This document shows, piece after piece, positions 31,341 through 43,182 of a stretch of DNA of 64,000 nt (its first letter is position 1; each line of letters starts with the position of its first letter). The DNA is taken from NCBI GenBank assembly GCA_037039685.1, contig JAWNGF010000002.1:6324001-6388000 (forward strand). The letters are read 5' to 3'. The translations under genes were made by a program, and so were the position numbers. The DNA comes from Ceratobasidium sp. AG-K (lineage: Eukaryota; Basidiomycota; Agaricomycetes; Cantharellales; Ceratobasidiaceae). The notes beneath the pieces were generated by a model. It did no database searches. It worked only from the letters and a program-made list of their open reading frames with translations, and was not told the origin of the DNA.

Positions 31341-31766
31341 TGTCACGACCTTTTCCTTTTCCCTCTTCTGTGTTCTGTTTGGCTCGTGTTTGGTCTCGTT
31401 CTCCTCGCCTTGGCGCATATAGTCGCCTTTATGTAAGCCATGACCGCGGGACATGCCTGCCTGGCTAGTCCCAGTTTTCCCTTGGCGTCCATGGACTTAT
31501 CACGTTCCCTTTGTTCTGTCCTCGCTTCCCTCGGACTCTTGCCTTTTCTCCTTTTTGTCTTCCCTTGTCGCCTGCTCTCTATTGTACATAGCCACAGTAG
31601 TTAGTATATATACCAGCGACACAAGTCTTGCCCCCACAAGACTTGTTCTCTTGTTGTTTTCCCCTCACACAATCGAGTGACTCACCTAGGCCTTAGTTGC
31701 CGCCCCAACCCCCATCATCACTACCTGTGGAGTCTCGGCCTCCAAGGTTCGGCTAGGGTTGTGACA
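31341..31766 (+). repeat. Solo LTR of family D
   Basis: 426 bp, TGTCACGACC to GTTGTGACA, with CCCTC duplications at 31336-31340 and 31767-31771 inside A1 pol. It keeps more CpG sites than the LTRs of the large D element, for example CACGTT where those have CACATT and CATGTT, so it is probably younger. Confidence 0.92.
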
Positions 31767-31771
31767 CCCTC

Positions 31772-32173
31772 CGGATGAGGGTTTCTAGTACTTTCTTCAT
31801 TTCTTTGTCTTCAGCTGGGGATGTTTTGTAAATAGGGCCATGCTTTAATTTGGCCTCTGGTAGGAGATCCAATGTGATGTTGGTTGGTCTGTGAGGTGGG
31901 AGTTCTTCCAATCTGGATTCATCAAATACATCTGCAAACTCCTTATATTCTTTGGGTAATAGGGTTTCAGCTGCAATTTGGAGTGTTGATGGGACCTCTA
32001 GGCAGTTTTTCAAGCAAAACTTGCTTGTGTATGCAATTGTCCTATTTTTCCAATTAATTTGTGGGTTATGTTTCTTGAGCCATGACATCCCAAGTACAAT
32101 GGGGTGTCTTCCAATGTTTGTGACATGACATTCTATTTTGCTGGAATGTGTTCCCATGACATGTTTAAATTTG
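31772..32173 (-). pseudogene. A1 pol, protease end to reverse transcriptase start
   Basis: Encodes LGMSWLKKHNPQINWKNR of the protease C-terminal part, the spacer FADVFDESRLEELPPHRP and the reverse transcriptase entry GPIYKTSPAEDKEMKK. Bounded by the D solo LTR and B2. Confidence 0.85.
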
Positions 32174-32178
32174 GTATA

Positions 32179-32655
32179 TGTCGTAAGCTTCTTCTTAGTG
32201 GCTATGAGACAAGCCGCGATGGAGAGTGGACGGCACTAAGACCTAAGTGGCCTCTTGAACCGCAACACACTTAAGTGTCTGTAGGCTCTTGAGGGTAGGG
32301 GTGGTTCAAAGTGTCACTCAAAGGGGATGTTTGACAAGACAAAACAAGCTGGGGTTACCAGGCTTGTTGGTCCTCTATATATAAACAGAAAGCAGCCGAG
32401 TCATACAAGGCGCAGCCACACGAGTCATACAAATAAGCCAGTCAGGAGTGTCCATGTGAGTCATGCTGTATGAACAGACATGACTCGTACAAAGCACAGC
32501 CGCGTTACACAGTGTAATACATAACCACAAGAAGGTGGCAACACGGCAGGAAAAAAGGGGAAGGACAACACAAAGAACAAACACAGACACATACACAAGA
32601 GACAAGGTAGGACAAGACGCAGATGAGTCCGATGGCAAGAGCATGGCTCACGACA
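32179..32655 (-). repeat. B2 3' LTR
   Basis: 477 bp, TGTCGTAAGC to CTCACGACA, 15 bp longer than in B1. Polypurine tract follows at about 32656-32670. Confidence 0.9.
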
Positions 32656-32700
32656 TTACTCCCCCTTTAAGGTCCTTGAGGGGAACCCGGAAGGACCTAT

Positions 32701-33465
32701 TTACTGCACCCAACAGTCCTTCTCAACCTTCTCAACCAGGGAGTCGACCCCGTCTTCTTCTTCCTCCGTGAGATCGATGGGGTTGAACACAGTGTTACCT
32801 GGTTCATCGCAGTGCTCCTCCCACTTTTCCCAGGTCTTCTTGTCAGTCCAGTCCGCCTTGGACCAGTCCATGACCCTCTCCTGCTCCTCCACGTGGTCCT
32901 TGTCCCATTGTCGTACGTCCGGCTCGACCTCCTCCCATCGCGACAAGTCCGCATTCTTCTCCTGCCACCAGAATGGCTTCCATTCGAACTTCTCCCTCTG
33001 GTAGCGTCCCCGCTCCATCCTCCAATCCGCCAAGTCTGCTTCAAAGTTCTTGTCCCATGCGTCGCCCCATCGAGGCCTCAGAGTGGGAGGACGACCTTCA
33101 TATCCTGGAACCCATTCGCTGCTGTAGGCTCCTTCTTGTCCCCATTCGACCACCCTGAGCTTGTGCATGGATAGCAGTACGGCTTTGGACACCTGGAAGG
33201 CTGCGCATCCTCGGCATACGTAGATGTCCTTTCGCTGGAGCTGCATGCGTGTCAGCCATTTTTTGCCGACCCATTCGAACTCTCCCAGGTCGGAGTGCAG
33301 GATGTCGTCGGAGGCACGGAATTGGAGCCGCCCTGGACTCTGCTGGGACCTTTTGAAGACGTAGAGGGCCGCTCCCGAGTCAAGGATGTGGGCCGTGTGG
33401 AAGGCCGGTCCGTTGAGAACGCGGACCAGGTTGTTGGTGATGGTGGCACGGGTAACGGCGGGCAT
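32701..33465 (-). CDS. B2 ORF3, accessory protein with acidic SIM-like tail
   Basis: Intact and exactly as long as in B1 (254 residues from MPAVTRATITNN). GEFEWVGKKW, the Cys pair (YVCRGCAAF), the Trp-rich half and NPIDLTEEEED at the tail are all kept. Preservation here, in an element that has lost gag and protease, shows the gene was intact when B2 inserted. Like B1, its first part overlaps the pol frame (down to 33252). See the B1 entry for structure and alternatives. Confidence 0.7.
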   Translation of the reverse strand: MPAVTRATITNNLVRVLNGPAFHTAHILDSGAALYVFKRSQQSPGRLQFRASDDILHSDLGEFEWVGKKWLTRMQLQRKDIYVCRGCAAFQVSKAVLLSMHKLRVVEWGQEGAYSSEWVPGYEGRPPTLRPRWGDAWDKNFEADLADWRMERGRYQREKFEWKPFWWQEKNADLSRWEEVEPDVRQWDKDHVEEQERVMDWSKADWTDKKTWEKWEEHCDEPGNTVFNPIDLTEEEEDGVDSLVEKVEKDCWVQ

Positions 33466-35141
33466 AGTGTGCAAAAGAGGTTTAGCGCGTTGAGTGTGTA
33501 TAGCGATTTGGAATGTGAGCAAGTTCTGCAAGTTGTGTTGTTGTCCCGTTCTGCCCTCCCTTTAATACTTCTTGTTTTGTAGTTTGACGGTGTTGGGGCA
33601 TTTGGAAAATCCTTCAAGAACCTCCTCATTATTGCTCCAAGGTGACCAAAATCTTCTGCCTGTTGTTCTGTGTCTTCTTTTTCATCATAACCCTTCCATC
33701 TAACCCTGTAGAAAAACCCGTCCTTTGTTTCCTTCCAGTCCACGATTTTTTCCACTTCGTATTCTTCCTCCCCTTCTTCTGTTGTGATTGGCGGTGGTCG
33801 GGGTTGGTTTCTGTGGAAGTTCTCGTCTTTTTTGTATGGGCTCAGGAGATTGCTATGGAACACAGGGTGTATCCTCATGGTTTTTGGGAGCTCCAACTCA
33901 TAGGCATGGCTTGATATGATTTTCTTGATCTTGAAAGGACCGTATTTCTTGTTGTCGAGTTTCTTGTTGGGGCGGTTTGTCTTTATGTTTTGTCCGTAAA
34001 GCCAGACAAGGTCGCCCTCCTTGTATTTTGGTAGGTGTTCCACTGTGTCCTTTCTTCTGTGCCATTCCATTGCTGCTTTCGCTTCGTCCCATACTTCCTG
34101 CCAGTTGTTTGCTTTTTCATTTGCTTCAGGAATCGTTGTTACTTCTCTTAAAACATTCCACAGTGGTTCTCTGCCGTTGACAATCTCAAATGGGGTTTTT
34201 CCTGTGATCCCATGTCGCTGGTTGTTGTAGCAGAATTCTGCGATAGGAAGTAATTCGGCCCAGTTATCTTGCCTGTAGTTAACAAATGTGCGGAGCCATG
34301 CTTCTATCCATTGGTTTATTCGTTCCGTTATTCCGTCTGTTTGTGGATGATATGCCGTGCTGAACGTTGGTGTTGTTCCGATTTTTTGGTAAAGGGCCTT
34401 CAGGATCTTGCTGTTGAAAGTTGTTCCTCTGTCCAAAACTGTACTTCGTGGGAAGCTGTGTAATCTCCAAACGTTCTTCAGGAAAAGATTGGCAAGTTGA
34501 TCCGCAGTTGTTGATTCTTTGCAGGCTATGAAGTGTGCCATGCGAGAGAACCGATTGACCACCACTAGAATGCTGTCATTGCCTTGTGATTTTGGGAGTT
34601 TCACGATGAAGTCGTATGCAATATCCTCCCATGGACTGTTTGGGATCTCCAGTGCTTTCAGCGGTACTTGGCTTTTTGTTCCTTTCGCCCTTTGGCACTG
34701 CTCACAAGAGTCAACATATTTGTTAACTGTTGCTTTAAGTCCAGGCCAGTAGTATTTTCTTGAGATTAGTTCCAGCGTTCGGGCTTGACCCTGGTGCCCT
34801 GCTAATGTTGAATCGTGATGTAATCTGAGGATTTTTAGTCTAGTATCCTTGTCCTCTGGTACGTAGATTTTCCCATCTATCCAGAGCAGGTCTTCCTCGA
34901 AGTTGTAGTTCCTAATTCCTTGTTGCACTGATTTGGGTAGGGTCTCCTTTTCTTTGCACAATTCTATGATCTTCCTGATGCTCTCGTCTTCGCTTTGTGC
35001 TTCCTTAATGTCCGCAATGATGTCTGACTTGACTTCTCCGGCGAATCCTTTGAACTGTTCCTCCTTGATCATAATTTGCTCCGCTGTTGGTATTTCGTTG
35101 TGATCTGCTCTTCTGGACAGTAGGTCTGGCTTTGTTGACAT
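33252..35141 (-). pseudogene. B2 pol, integrase and chromodomain
   Basis: Open 629-residue frame, truncated of its upstream part by a one-base loss near 35160. HHDSTLAGHQGQ...CEQC, IAYDFIVKLP, VLDRGTTF (Ser to Leu before the second catalytic Asp), DGITERIN, chromodomain FYRVRWKGYDEKEDTEQ, then the Ser/Pro-rich extension that overlaps ORF3. Confidence 0.83.
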
Positions 35142-35158
35142 ATTCCCTGGACGGTAAA

Positions 35159-35919
35159 CTAGTCAAAGTTGTAAGAAGCCAGGATTTGATGCCATCGAGC
35201 GTGACGTTGGTTAAATGTAGTCGCCTTCTTCCAGTATTGCAGGTTACAGTGATCGGTATAGATTGTTATTGGTTCTCTTGTTCCTTCTAGATGCAATCGC
35301 CAGTGTTTTAGTGACTCCACAATTGCCATCAATTCCTTGTCGTGAACATCGTAGTTCATCTGTGCAGCATTAAAGGATTTTGATAGGAAAGCGATGGGGT
35401 GCAAGTAACCGTCGTCTTGTCTTTGAGAGAGTATCGATCCCATAGCAACGCCGCTTGCATCTGTTTCCAATATGTAAGGTTTTGTTGGATCTGGGTGTCG
35501 TAGTAGTGGTTCCTTGCATATTTTCTTTTTCAGGTTATCGAAAGCCTCCTGTTGTTCGGCTTCCCACTTCCATTTCTGATCCTTCCTTGTTAGAACGGTT
35601 AAGGGTTTCGCCAGGCCACTGAAGTTTGGTACGAATCGCCTGTAAAAGTTTGCAAATCCTAGGAAGGCTTGGACCTGTTTGACTGTTCTTGGCTCCTTCC
35701 ATTCCTTGATTGCTTTGACCTTTTCCTCTTGCATTGATATTCCTTCCTCGCTGATGTTTATCCCTGTGTAGACAAGTCTTTTGACGAAGAATTCGCATTT
35801 TGGGAGTTTTGCAAAGAGGTTGTTGTCCAACAGGATTTTGAGTACCTTTTGGACATCCTCCACATGCTGGCTTCGGTCTTTGGAGAAAATTAATATGTCA
35901 TCGATGTAAACGATGACAC
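35159..35919 (-). pseudogene. B2 pol, end of reverse transcriptase and RNase H
   Basis: Begins in VIVYIDDILIFSKD (box intact, unlike B1), followed by VYTGINISEEGISMQ, FLGFANFYRRFVPNFS and RNase H TDASGVAMGS. The open frame runs on into LTR and A1 sequence at its start, which is a chimeric shadow. Confidence 0.83.
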
Positions 35920-35954
35920 AGATGAGTCCAATGGCGAGAGCATGGCTCACGACA
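35920..35954 (-). repeat. B2 5' LTR remnant
   Basis: About 35 bp ending GGCTCACGACA. The junction with reverse transcriptase falls in a short shared CACAG/GCAGATG-like stretch, suggesting microhomology or template switching during reverse transcription. Confidence 0.8.
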
Positions 35955-35959
35955 GTATA

Positions 35960-36206
35960 ATGGGTGACCTTTCCAGATGCAACTTCTTGCCTGTCTATAA
36001 CTTGCAGGGTTTTTGGTTTTTTGTGTTGAAAAAGGGGAAGGGTTGATGAAGCAGGAGGTTGCGCCACAATCAAGTAGTGCTTGTCCAGAAAACTTTTTTG
36101 ATTTGTTAACTGACTTAGAATCAGGAGCTGTAGCTAGTGGATGAGTGGTGAAATCAAGGTATAATTGGTTTTCAGTTGATATTGACATGATTTCCAGTTC
36201 ATCCAT
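35960..36206 (-). pseudogene. A1 pol, protease start
   Basis: MDELEIMSISTENQLY and LLDCGATSCFINPS, followed by a short deletion and the B2 insertion. Confidence 0.83.
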
Positions 36207-36241
36207 ATTACTAGCTAATATATCACTAAGTACTTGGCTCC

Positions 36242-37594
36242 TTAATAGGCCTCAGTGACATCTTTTCCCAATTCAATGTCTGAAGAGATTTCTTCAATTT
36301 GGGCTTCAAACCCTGAGGCCGTGTTCTTGGAAGGACAGACTCTTGCTGAATGTCCCTTGCCGCTGCAGGTGAAGCAAATCATAGGTGCCTTTCCCTTGCT
36401 GTCAAGATCCATTGCATTTGGGTCTTTAGTGGGAGTGGGTGTCTTAGGCGTTTGGGTTGTGGGAGTGGTGAAGATGGTGGTTCTGGTGTCTTTCTGAATT
36501 GCCCCAAACGGAACATTTCCTTTAGTTCCATCATCCCAGGAGATTTGTGGAACAGCACGGCCTTTTGCGTTCCTAGAAATACTTGAGATTTTTCCATATT
36601 GCAGCCCTCCTGTAGGTTTTGACATGAAGACACAATCATTTATGTTGAACCTTTGGCCTAGTGAGGTGTTTGCAATGTTTGTGGCTATCTTGGATGCAGT
36701 TTGTTTCAAGATGCTGGCTTGTAGACTTTGAACCCTTTTTGGTGCATTAATGGCATTCGTTGTAGAATCAACTTCCAGGGCTTGTTTGCAAACTTTGTTA
36801 AATGTCCTTGTTGCTTCATGGGGTTTGAAGTTCTGTGACACCATGGCCATTTTGATTTCATCCTTAAGACCGTTGTAGAAATCATCACAAAGTACTCAAT
36901 CAGTGTACCCAAGTACTGATGAATTAGTGACAAAATCCCGTAGATAATCTTGAACGGAATTCTTCTGGGCCAATTTTTTGTATAGTTGTCTATATCAGTC
37001 AGTTTTGTGAATGTTGCCAAACCTAGCTTGCACTTTGTTCCAGAATTCATCTATCCCGTGCAGCCAATTGGTTGCTCCTCTTCTTGCCATATCTATGTCA
37101 ATTCCAGGTTGCATCCACATGTAGGCGGGCCCTTTGCAATAACCTATGATATAAGTAATTTTTTGTTCTGTAGTTGCCTGCGGGGACGTATGGTTTATGT
37201 ACAGAGTACATTGCGATTTAAACTTGTCCAATTTGTCTACATCTCCAGAGAATTCTTCTGGAGGATGCATCTTGAGGTTGTATCCTGGGGTGGTTGTTGA
37301 TGAGGTTGTGGAGGGTGTTGCTCCCAGGTTTGTTAGTGACTGGGATACTGCGGTTATTAGTTGGTGAAGAGGCGCAATCTGTGAGGTTTGGTTTTTGATT
37401 GCCTTGACATCCGCAACAGTGTTGTCAATTCCTTGTTCTAGCGTGGTAGTGATGCTATTTAAGGCATTGATGTGACCATTTATCTTTTGCACTTCATCTA
37501 TCAGAGCGTTGATGGTGTGTGCTACTACATTGGGTGGGGATGTTTTGGATATCTGGGTGAACCCTCCATGACTTGGTGATGGGGCTCTAGACAT
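36242..37594 (-). pseudogene. A1 gag
   Basis: 451 codons including stop from MSRAPSPSHGG. Broken only by TGA at 36995-36997 and another near 36898; both replace Arg codons (CGA) of relatives. Zinc knuckle CFTCSGKGHSARVC. Frameshift heptamer at 36263-36269. Confidence 0.85.
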
Positions 37595-37793
37595 TTTGAA
37601 GAAGGGAGAAGTGTGAATTTATTGGCAGCCCAGACCATACAGAATATTGTGAATCCTTCTGCGCACTTGTCTATCTTTGATAACATGTAAACTTCTTAGA
37701 AACACCAATTCAAGATTTTTGTCCTCCAGAAACAATGCGTTGATCACTCCTAGCTCATTGTACTGTTTGTATATATAGTTACAATGAACGTCT

Positions 37794-38410
37794 TCAATAA
37801 AGAGTGATAGGGATTCTAGCTGAGCTGTTCCCTGTGTTGTTCCTGTGTGAGTCAAGGTCTTGGTCCCACTGAAAAGGATTGGGAACAATGGTGTTAAGAT
37901 GGTTTAGAAGGCGGTAATCCTGATTGATAGGAATACGCACTTCTGATGCAAGGGGGCAGTATTGGCTCTTGATTCTGTCCTTGAGAGTCTCAATGGTACG
38001 CCACTGACGTTTATTGTTGTTGATGAGATTTTCAACCTTTTGAGTATGTTTTTCTTGAATTTTGATGAGCTGGTTGCAGTTTTCAATCAGGACACGGATT
38101 TGTTCTTGTAGGTGCTTGACTTCAATGTTGGTGTCAGCAAGGTTTAGGCTTTGTATGTGGTCTTGATCGGCTTGTTGCTTGTTTGTATTCTCAATGCTGA
38201 TTTTGATGAACTCAAGCCTTGAGTGAAGTGCTTGATAGTTGGCTTTGAATTGGTTGTAGTTTTTGTCATTTCTTGTATGTTCAACCCTTAGTTCCTCTGC
38301 TTGCTCAACCTGATCTTCTTCTAGCACTTCAATTTGACTTTTTAACTTGTTGACTTTGGTGTCTAGATCAAGTACAAAGTCTTTTAGTCTAAAGACTGCT
38401 TTGCAGAGGC
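37794..38410 (-). CDS. A1 ORF0, coiled-coil protein
   Basis: Same heptad-rich protein as in A3 (LDTKVNKLKSQIEVLEED, LQEQIRVLIENCNQL). C-terminus differs because a frame change makes it end RIPITLY. The conserved intron-like leader precedes it (GTACAC donor, TTTTTTAG acceptor). Confidence 0.55.
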
Positions 38411-38913
38411 TAAAAAATGCGGGGAACACTTTTAAGGTTAATCAGTTAGTTACTAATAAATCCCTTTTTAGTGTGTACTGATGGAAACAACAAATTGGTG
38501 GGGTTCTTGATGGGTATGAGTTTTAACTTGGGTGGTGCTCCGACCACTTTCCAGATTGACTTGAGAGGAACTGGCTTCCTCAAGGTGTTGATAGGGATGT
38601 GAAGGGTGCTGAACCCTAAGCTTTTGCTCTATATACTCCTTATCTGATCTTATCAGTTATCAACAGCCTTGGGCAAGCGTGATAACAACAGTGTATAATG
38701 GAGTAAGGGTGTATTTAGCTGACTAAAGCCACTATGACCCAAAAGAGGATAACAATTGGGTTCACTGACAGCATATAGCAACATGGGACTACTGGTCTAT
38801 ATCAACTATAGCTCTTTGTCCGTTGTACTATGCCCGTTTTCCCGTGTACATTCTATCTACTTGGTGGAAGAGCAGGGGCTTTTTAAGGCCAATGCTAGAA
38901 AGGCTTGACCTAA

Positions 38914-39326
38914 TGTCCCAACTTGAGTCTATTAGGTGTATAAAGGTTAAGGGGTTTGACTTAAGTAAGTCTTAGAACCCAAGGAATAGTGTTTAGTAAG
39001 AGGATTTGATTGAGCAAGTCCTAGTGGAAAGGAGGTCAAGCCTTGTCGTTAACTGGCTTGACCTCTGGGTTTATATACATGAGGGATCAATGCCATGTCA
39101 TCATCTATCAGTGTGAGAAACCAAGTACAGCGGATGATAAGCAAGATAAGAGGTATGACTCAACATTCTGGAAGTTCCAGAAGCAACACCAATATCAAAT
39201 GGAAAGACAAATACATCACATGATACAAGTTAAGCGCCAGAGGACATTTGTACCAAAAAAGGAAAGTGTTCGGAAAAAAAGATGTAAAATCAGAATAAAA
39301 TGTCTGAGCTTAGTCAGCTCATGAAA
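38914..39326 (-). repeat. A1 5' LTR
   Basis: 413 bp. The terminal CA has become AA at 39325-39326. The self-priming complement AAGGCTTGACC lies just inside at about 38900-38911. Confidence 0.9.
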
Positions 39327-39331
39327 CGTTC

Positions 39332-39522
39332 ATTGTAACTACATATACAAACAGTACAACAAACTAGGAGTGATCAATGCATTGTTTCTGGAAGACAAAA
39401 ATCTTGAATTGGTGTTTCTGAGAAGTCTGCCCTCCATTAAAGACAGAAGAGTTTGCAGAAGGATAAGTAATATTTTGTACAGTCTTGGGTCCCAATCAAT
39501 CCACACTTTTCCCCGCTCCAAT
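39332..39522 (+). other. A0, end of ORF0 and conserved frame leading into gag
   Basis: After the A1 duplication the sequence continues A0 ORF0 for a few codons. In another frame INALFLEDKNLELVFLRSL and RRISNILYSLGSQ run directly into the gag Met without a stop, matching the small frames of A1 and A3. Confidence 0.5.
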
Positions 39523-40876
39523 ATGTTGAGAGCCCCATCACCCGGTCAAGGAGGGTTTACCCAAATATCTGAAACATCTCCACCCAATGTAGTAGCACAC
39601 GCAATCAATGCTCTAATAGACGAGGTGCAAAAGATAAACAGTCACATAAATGCCTTAAATAGCATCACCACCACCCTAGAACAAGGAAGTGACAACACTG
39701 TTGCAGACGTCATGGCAATTCAAAACCAAACCTCACAGATTGCACCTCTTCACCATTTAATGAATGCAGTATCTCAATCACTAGCAAACCTAGGAGCAAC
39801 ACCCTCTACTACCGCATCAACAATTACCCCAGGATACAAACTCAAAATGCATCCCCCAGAAGAATTTTCTGGAGATGTGGATAAATTTGATGAATTTAAA
39901 TCGCAATGTACTTTGTACATAAACCATATGTCCCCACAAGCAACCACAGAACAAAAAAATCACCTATATCATGGGTTATTGCAAAGGGCCTGCCTGCATA
40001 TGGATGCAACCTGGAATCAATGTAGATGCGGCAAGAAGGGGAGCAACTAATTGGCTACATGACATGGATGAATTCTGGAACAAAATGCAAGCAAGGTTTG
40101 GCAATGTGCACAAAATTGACAGATGTAGACAACTATACAAGAAGTTGATCCAAAAGAATTCTGTTCAAGACTATCTACAAGACTTTGTCACATATTCATC
40201 AGTACTTGGGTACACTGATCAAGTACTGCGTGATGATTTCTATGATGGTCTGAAAGATGAAATCAAGATGGCCATGGTATCACAGAACTTTAAACCCCAC
40301 AAAGCAACAAGAACATTCAACCAAGTTTGCAAAAGAGCCCTGGAAATTGATTCCACAATGAATGCCATTAATGCACCCAAAAAGGTCCAAAGCCTACAAA
40401 CCAGCACTTTGAAACAAACTACATCTAAGGCAGCCACAAACACTCCAAACACCTCACTGGGTCAAAGGTTTAATATAAATAATTGCGTCTTTATGTCAAA
40501 ACCTACAGGGGGAGTACAATATGGCAAAATCTCAAGCATTACCAGAAACACCAAAGGCCGTCCAGTTCCACAAATCTCCTGGGACAATGGAACTAAGGGG
40601 AACATCCCGTTTGGAGCAATTCAAAAGGACAACAGAACCACTACTTTCAATATTCCTACAATCCAAACACCCAAACCATCCACCCCTGCTAAAGACCCCA
40701 ATGCAATGGACCTTGATGGCAAAGGAAAAGGACAAATGATTTGCTTCACCTGTGGCGGCAAAGGACATTCAGCAAGGGTCTGTCCTTCCAAGAACTCAGC
40801 ATCAGGATTTGAAGCCCAGATTGAAGAAATCTCTTCAGACATTGAGTTGGGAAAAGATGTCACCAAGGCTTATTAA
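39523..40876 (+). pseudogene. A0 gag
   Basis: Starts MLRAPSPGQGG. One extra A in an A-run near 39955 shifts the frame (seven A where A3 has six), after which the capsid and zinc knuckle CFTCGGKGHSARVCP are intact. The GGGAAAA heptamer is at 40849-40855, followed by the pairing arms TCACCAAG and CTTGGTGA. Confidence 0.85.
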
Positions 40877-40911
40877 GGAGCCAAGTACTTGGTGATATGT
40901 TAGCTAGTAAT

Positions 40912-42255
40912 ATGGATGAACTAGAAATCATGTCAATATCAAATGAAAACCAATTATACCTTGATTTCACCACTCATCCACTAACTAGTGCTCCTGATTC
41001 TAAGTCAGTCAACAAATCAAAAAAATTCTCTGGACAAGCACTCCTTGATTGCAGCGCAACGTCCTACTTCATCAACCCTTCCCTAGCAAAAGAAGCAAAC
41101 CTTCCCCTTTTTCAACATGAAAAACCCAAGACCCTACAAGTTATAGACGGACAGGAAGTTTCATCTGGAAAAGTCACCCACTATACTAAATTTAAACTTA
41201 TCATGGGGACACATTCCAGTGAAATAGAATGTCATGTCACAAACATTGGAAGACATCCCATTGTACTTGGGATGTCATGGCTCAAGAAACATAACCCACA
41301 AATTAACTGGAAGAATAGAACAATTGCATACACAAGCAAGTTCTGCTCAAAAAACTGCCTAGAAGTTCCATCTACACTCCAAAATGCAGCCAAAACTACA
41401 TTACCAGAGGAATAAAAGGAGTTCAAAGATGTGTTTGATGAGTCCAGATTGGAAGAACTCCCACCTCACAGACCAACCAACATTACACTTGATCTCCTAC
41501 CAGAAGCCAAATTAAAGCATGGCCCTATTTACAAAACGTCCCCAGCTGAAGACAAAGAAATGAAGAAAGTACTAGAAACCCTGATCCAAAGGGGACACAT
41601 TCAGATTTCCAAGTCTCCTTTGGCCTCACTGGTTCTGTTTGTCAAAAAACCCCATCCAGAAGATCCAAACAACCCAGAGTTACGCTTTTGCATTGACTAT
41701 AGATATGTGAATTTGCTGTGCAAATTCAATGTGAGCAGAATACCTCTACTAGATCAATGGTTAAGGGCCCTGGAAGGATTTGTCATTGGTACCACTCTGG
41801 ACTTGGCACAAGGATTCCATCAAACCCAAATAGCAGCAGGACACAAATGGAAAACAGCCTTCAAAACTCAGTATGGCATGTACAAATGGAAAGTCATGCC
41901 CTTTGCTATCAAAAATGCCCCATCAAGCTTCCAGTCCCTAATGAACTTTATATTTAGGGACATTATGGGGGTTTTTGTACTCATATACATTGATGATATC
42001 TTCATTTTTTCCAAACAAGTCAAAGATCATCCAGGACATGTCAAAGAGGTGCTAAAAAGACTAAGGGAACACAAGTTGATTGCAAAACTGAGGAAATGCA
42101 AGTTCCACCAAACCAAACTGGACTGGGTAGGACTGGTCATTTCCAATAAAGGGATCAAAACAGATCAGGAGAAGGTCATGGTGGCTATGAATTGGAAAGC
42201 ACCCAAGAATGTTAAACAAGTTCAAGAGTTCCTAGGATTCATCAATTTCTACTGA
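40912..42255 (+). pseudogene. A0 pol, protease and reverse transcriptase
   Basis: Protease site LLDCSATSYF (Gly to Ser next to the active Asp). TAA at 41413-41415 replaces Tyr TAC. Reverse transcriptase keeps FCIDYRYVN and YIDDIFIFSK. It ends at TGA 42253-42255 within NFYRRF, the same Arg codon lost in A2. Confidence 0.85.
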
Positions 42256-43182
42256 AGATTCATTCAAGACTTTGCTGGCAAAGCTAGACCTCTATACAAC
42301 CTACTCAAGAAGGATCAGAGGTGGCAGTGGACTGGCAAAGAATGAGACACCATGAATGCACTAAAGGAAGCTCTTAAGGTGGCACCAGTAATGATGCAAC
42401 CCAATCAAAACAAGGTGTTTTCCCTCAAAACAGATGCATCAGGGTTTGCCACAGGAGCAGTTTTATCTCAAAAGGATGAAGAAGGGAAATTGCACCCAGT
42501 AGCTTTCCTTTCCAAATCATTAAATCCAGCTGAACAAAACTACAACATTTTTGATAAAGAACTATTGGCAATTATTAGGGCCTTCAAGGAATGGCGGCAC
42601 TTACTTCAAGGCACAGACAAAGCTATTCAAGTCATAACAGATCACAAGAATTTGGAATACTTCTCCTCATCCAAACAACTGAACCAATGCCACATCCATT
42701 GGATGAACTTCCTGGTAGACTTCAACTTCCAGATCATGTACAGACCAGGGAATCAGAACAAAAAAGCAGACATTCTCTCAAGGCAATATGACCTAGAACC
42801 TTTGGGGGGGGTAGAGAACCAAGTTCTCCTTAAACCAGACATTTTTATTTTGGCTATTACCCTGGACCAAGAAATCAACAACCTAATCAGAGAAGCAGTC
42901 CTCAAAGATCCCAGATTAGACAAAGCTCATAACAAGCTAAGAAATGGCAAAAAAGTCAAAGATGGGGAATACAAAGAAGGACTCCTAATGTTCAAAGGAA
43001 AGATCTTTGTCCCCAAAGATGAAACAATCAGAAATCTGATATCAGAATTGCACTGTGACAATGTTACAGCTGGACACCCTGGACAAGCAAGAATGTTGGA
43101 ATTAGTCTCAAGAACTTACTACTGGCCAACCATGAAGAAATTTGTCAACTCTTATGTGTCACACTGCAAAACATGCATTTGA
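42256..43182 (+). pseudogene. A0 pol, RNase H and integrase zinc-binding domain
   Basis: TGA near 42344 replaces a Gln/Arg codon. RNase H FSLKTDASGFATGAVL, FDKELLAII, VITDHKNLEYF. HHCC domain with HCDNVTAGHPGQARM. Ends HCKTCI at the shared TGA 43180-43182. Confidence 0.85.

Larger units (their letters stand above)
32179..35954 (-). mobile_element. Family B element B2, internally deleted
   Basis: GTATA duplications at 32174-32178 and 35955-35959 inside A1 protease. It keeps the 3' LTR, ORF3 and pol up to the reverse transcriptase, then jumps to the last about 35 bp of the 5' LTR. Gag, protease and most of the 5' LTR are lost. Confidence 0.9.
8723..39326 (-). mobile_element. Family A element A1 (minus), host of four insertions
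   Basis: LTRs at 8723-9136 and 38914-39326 are flanked by CATTC (8718-8722) and CGTTC (39327-39331). The difference is a CG to CA change, consistent with one ancestral duplication CGTTC. A0 ORF0 is continuous across the removed element. B1, A2, a D solo LTR and B2 sit inside A1 pol, each with its own duplication. Confidence 0.9.

Noticed and set aside
30884..32157. Independent host protease or reverse transcriptase gene
   Set aside because: The pieces join in sequence as A1 pol once the D solo LTR, A2 and B2 are removed.
41413..41415. TAA in A0 as another CpG product
   Set aside because: It derives from TAC by a transversion, so it is outside the CpG pattern; likewise TAA at 19152-19154.
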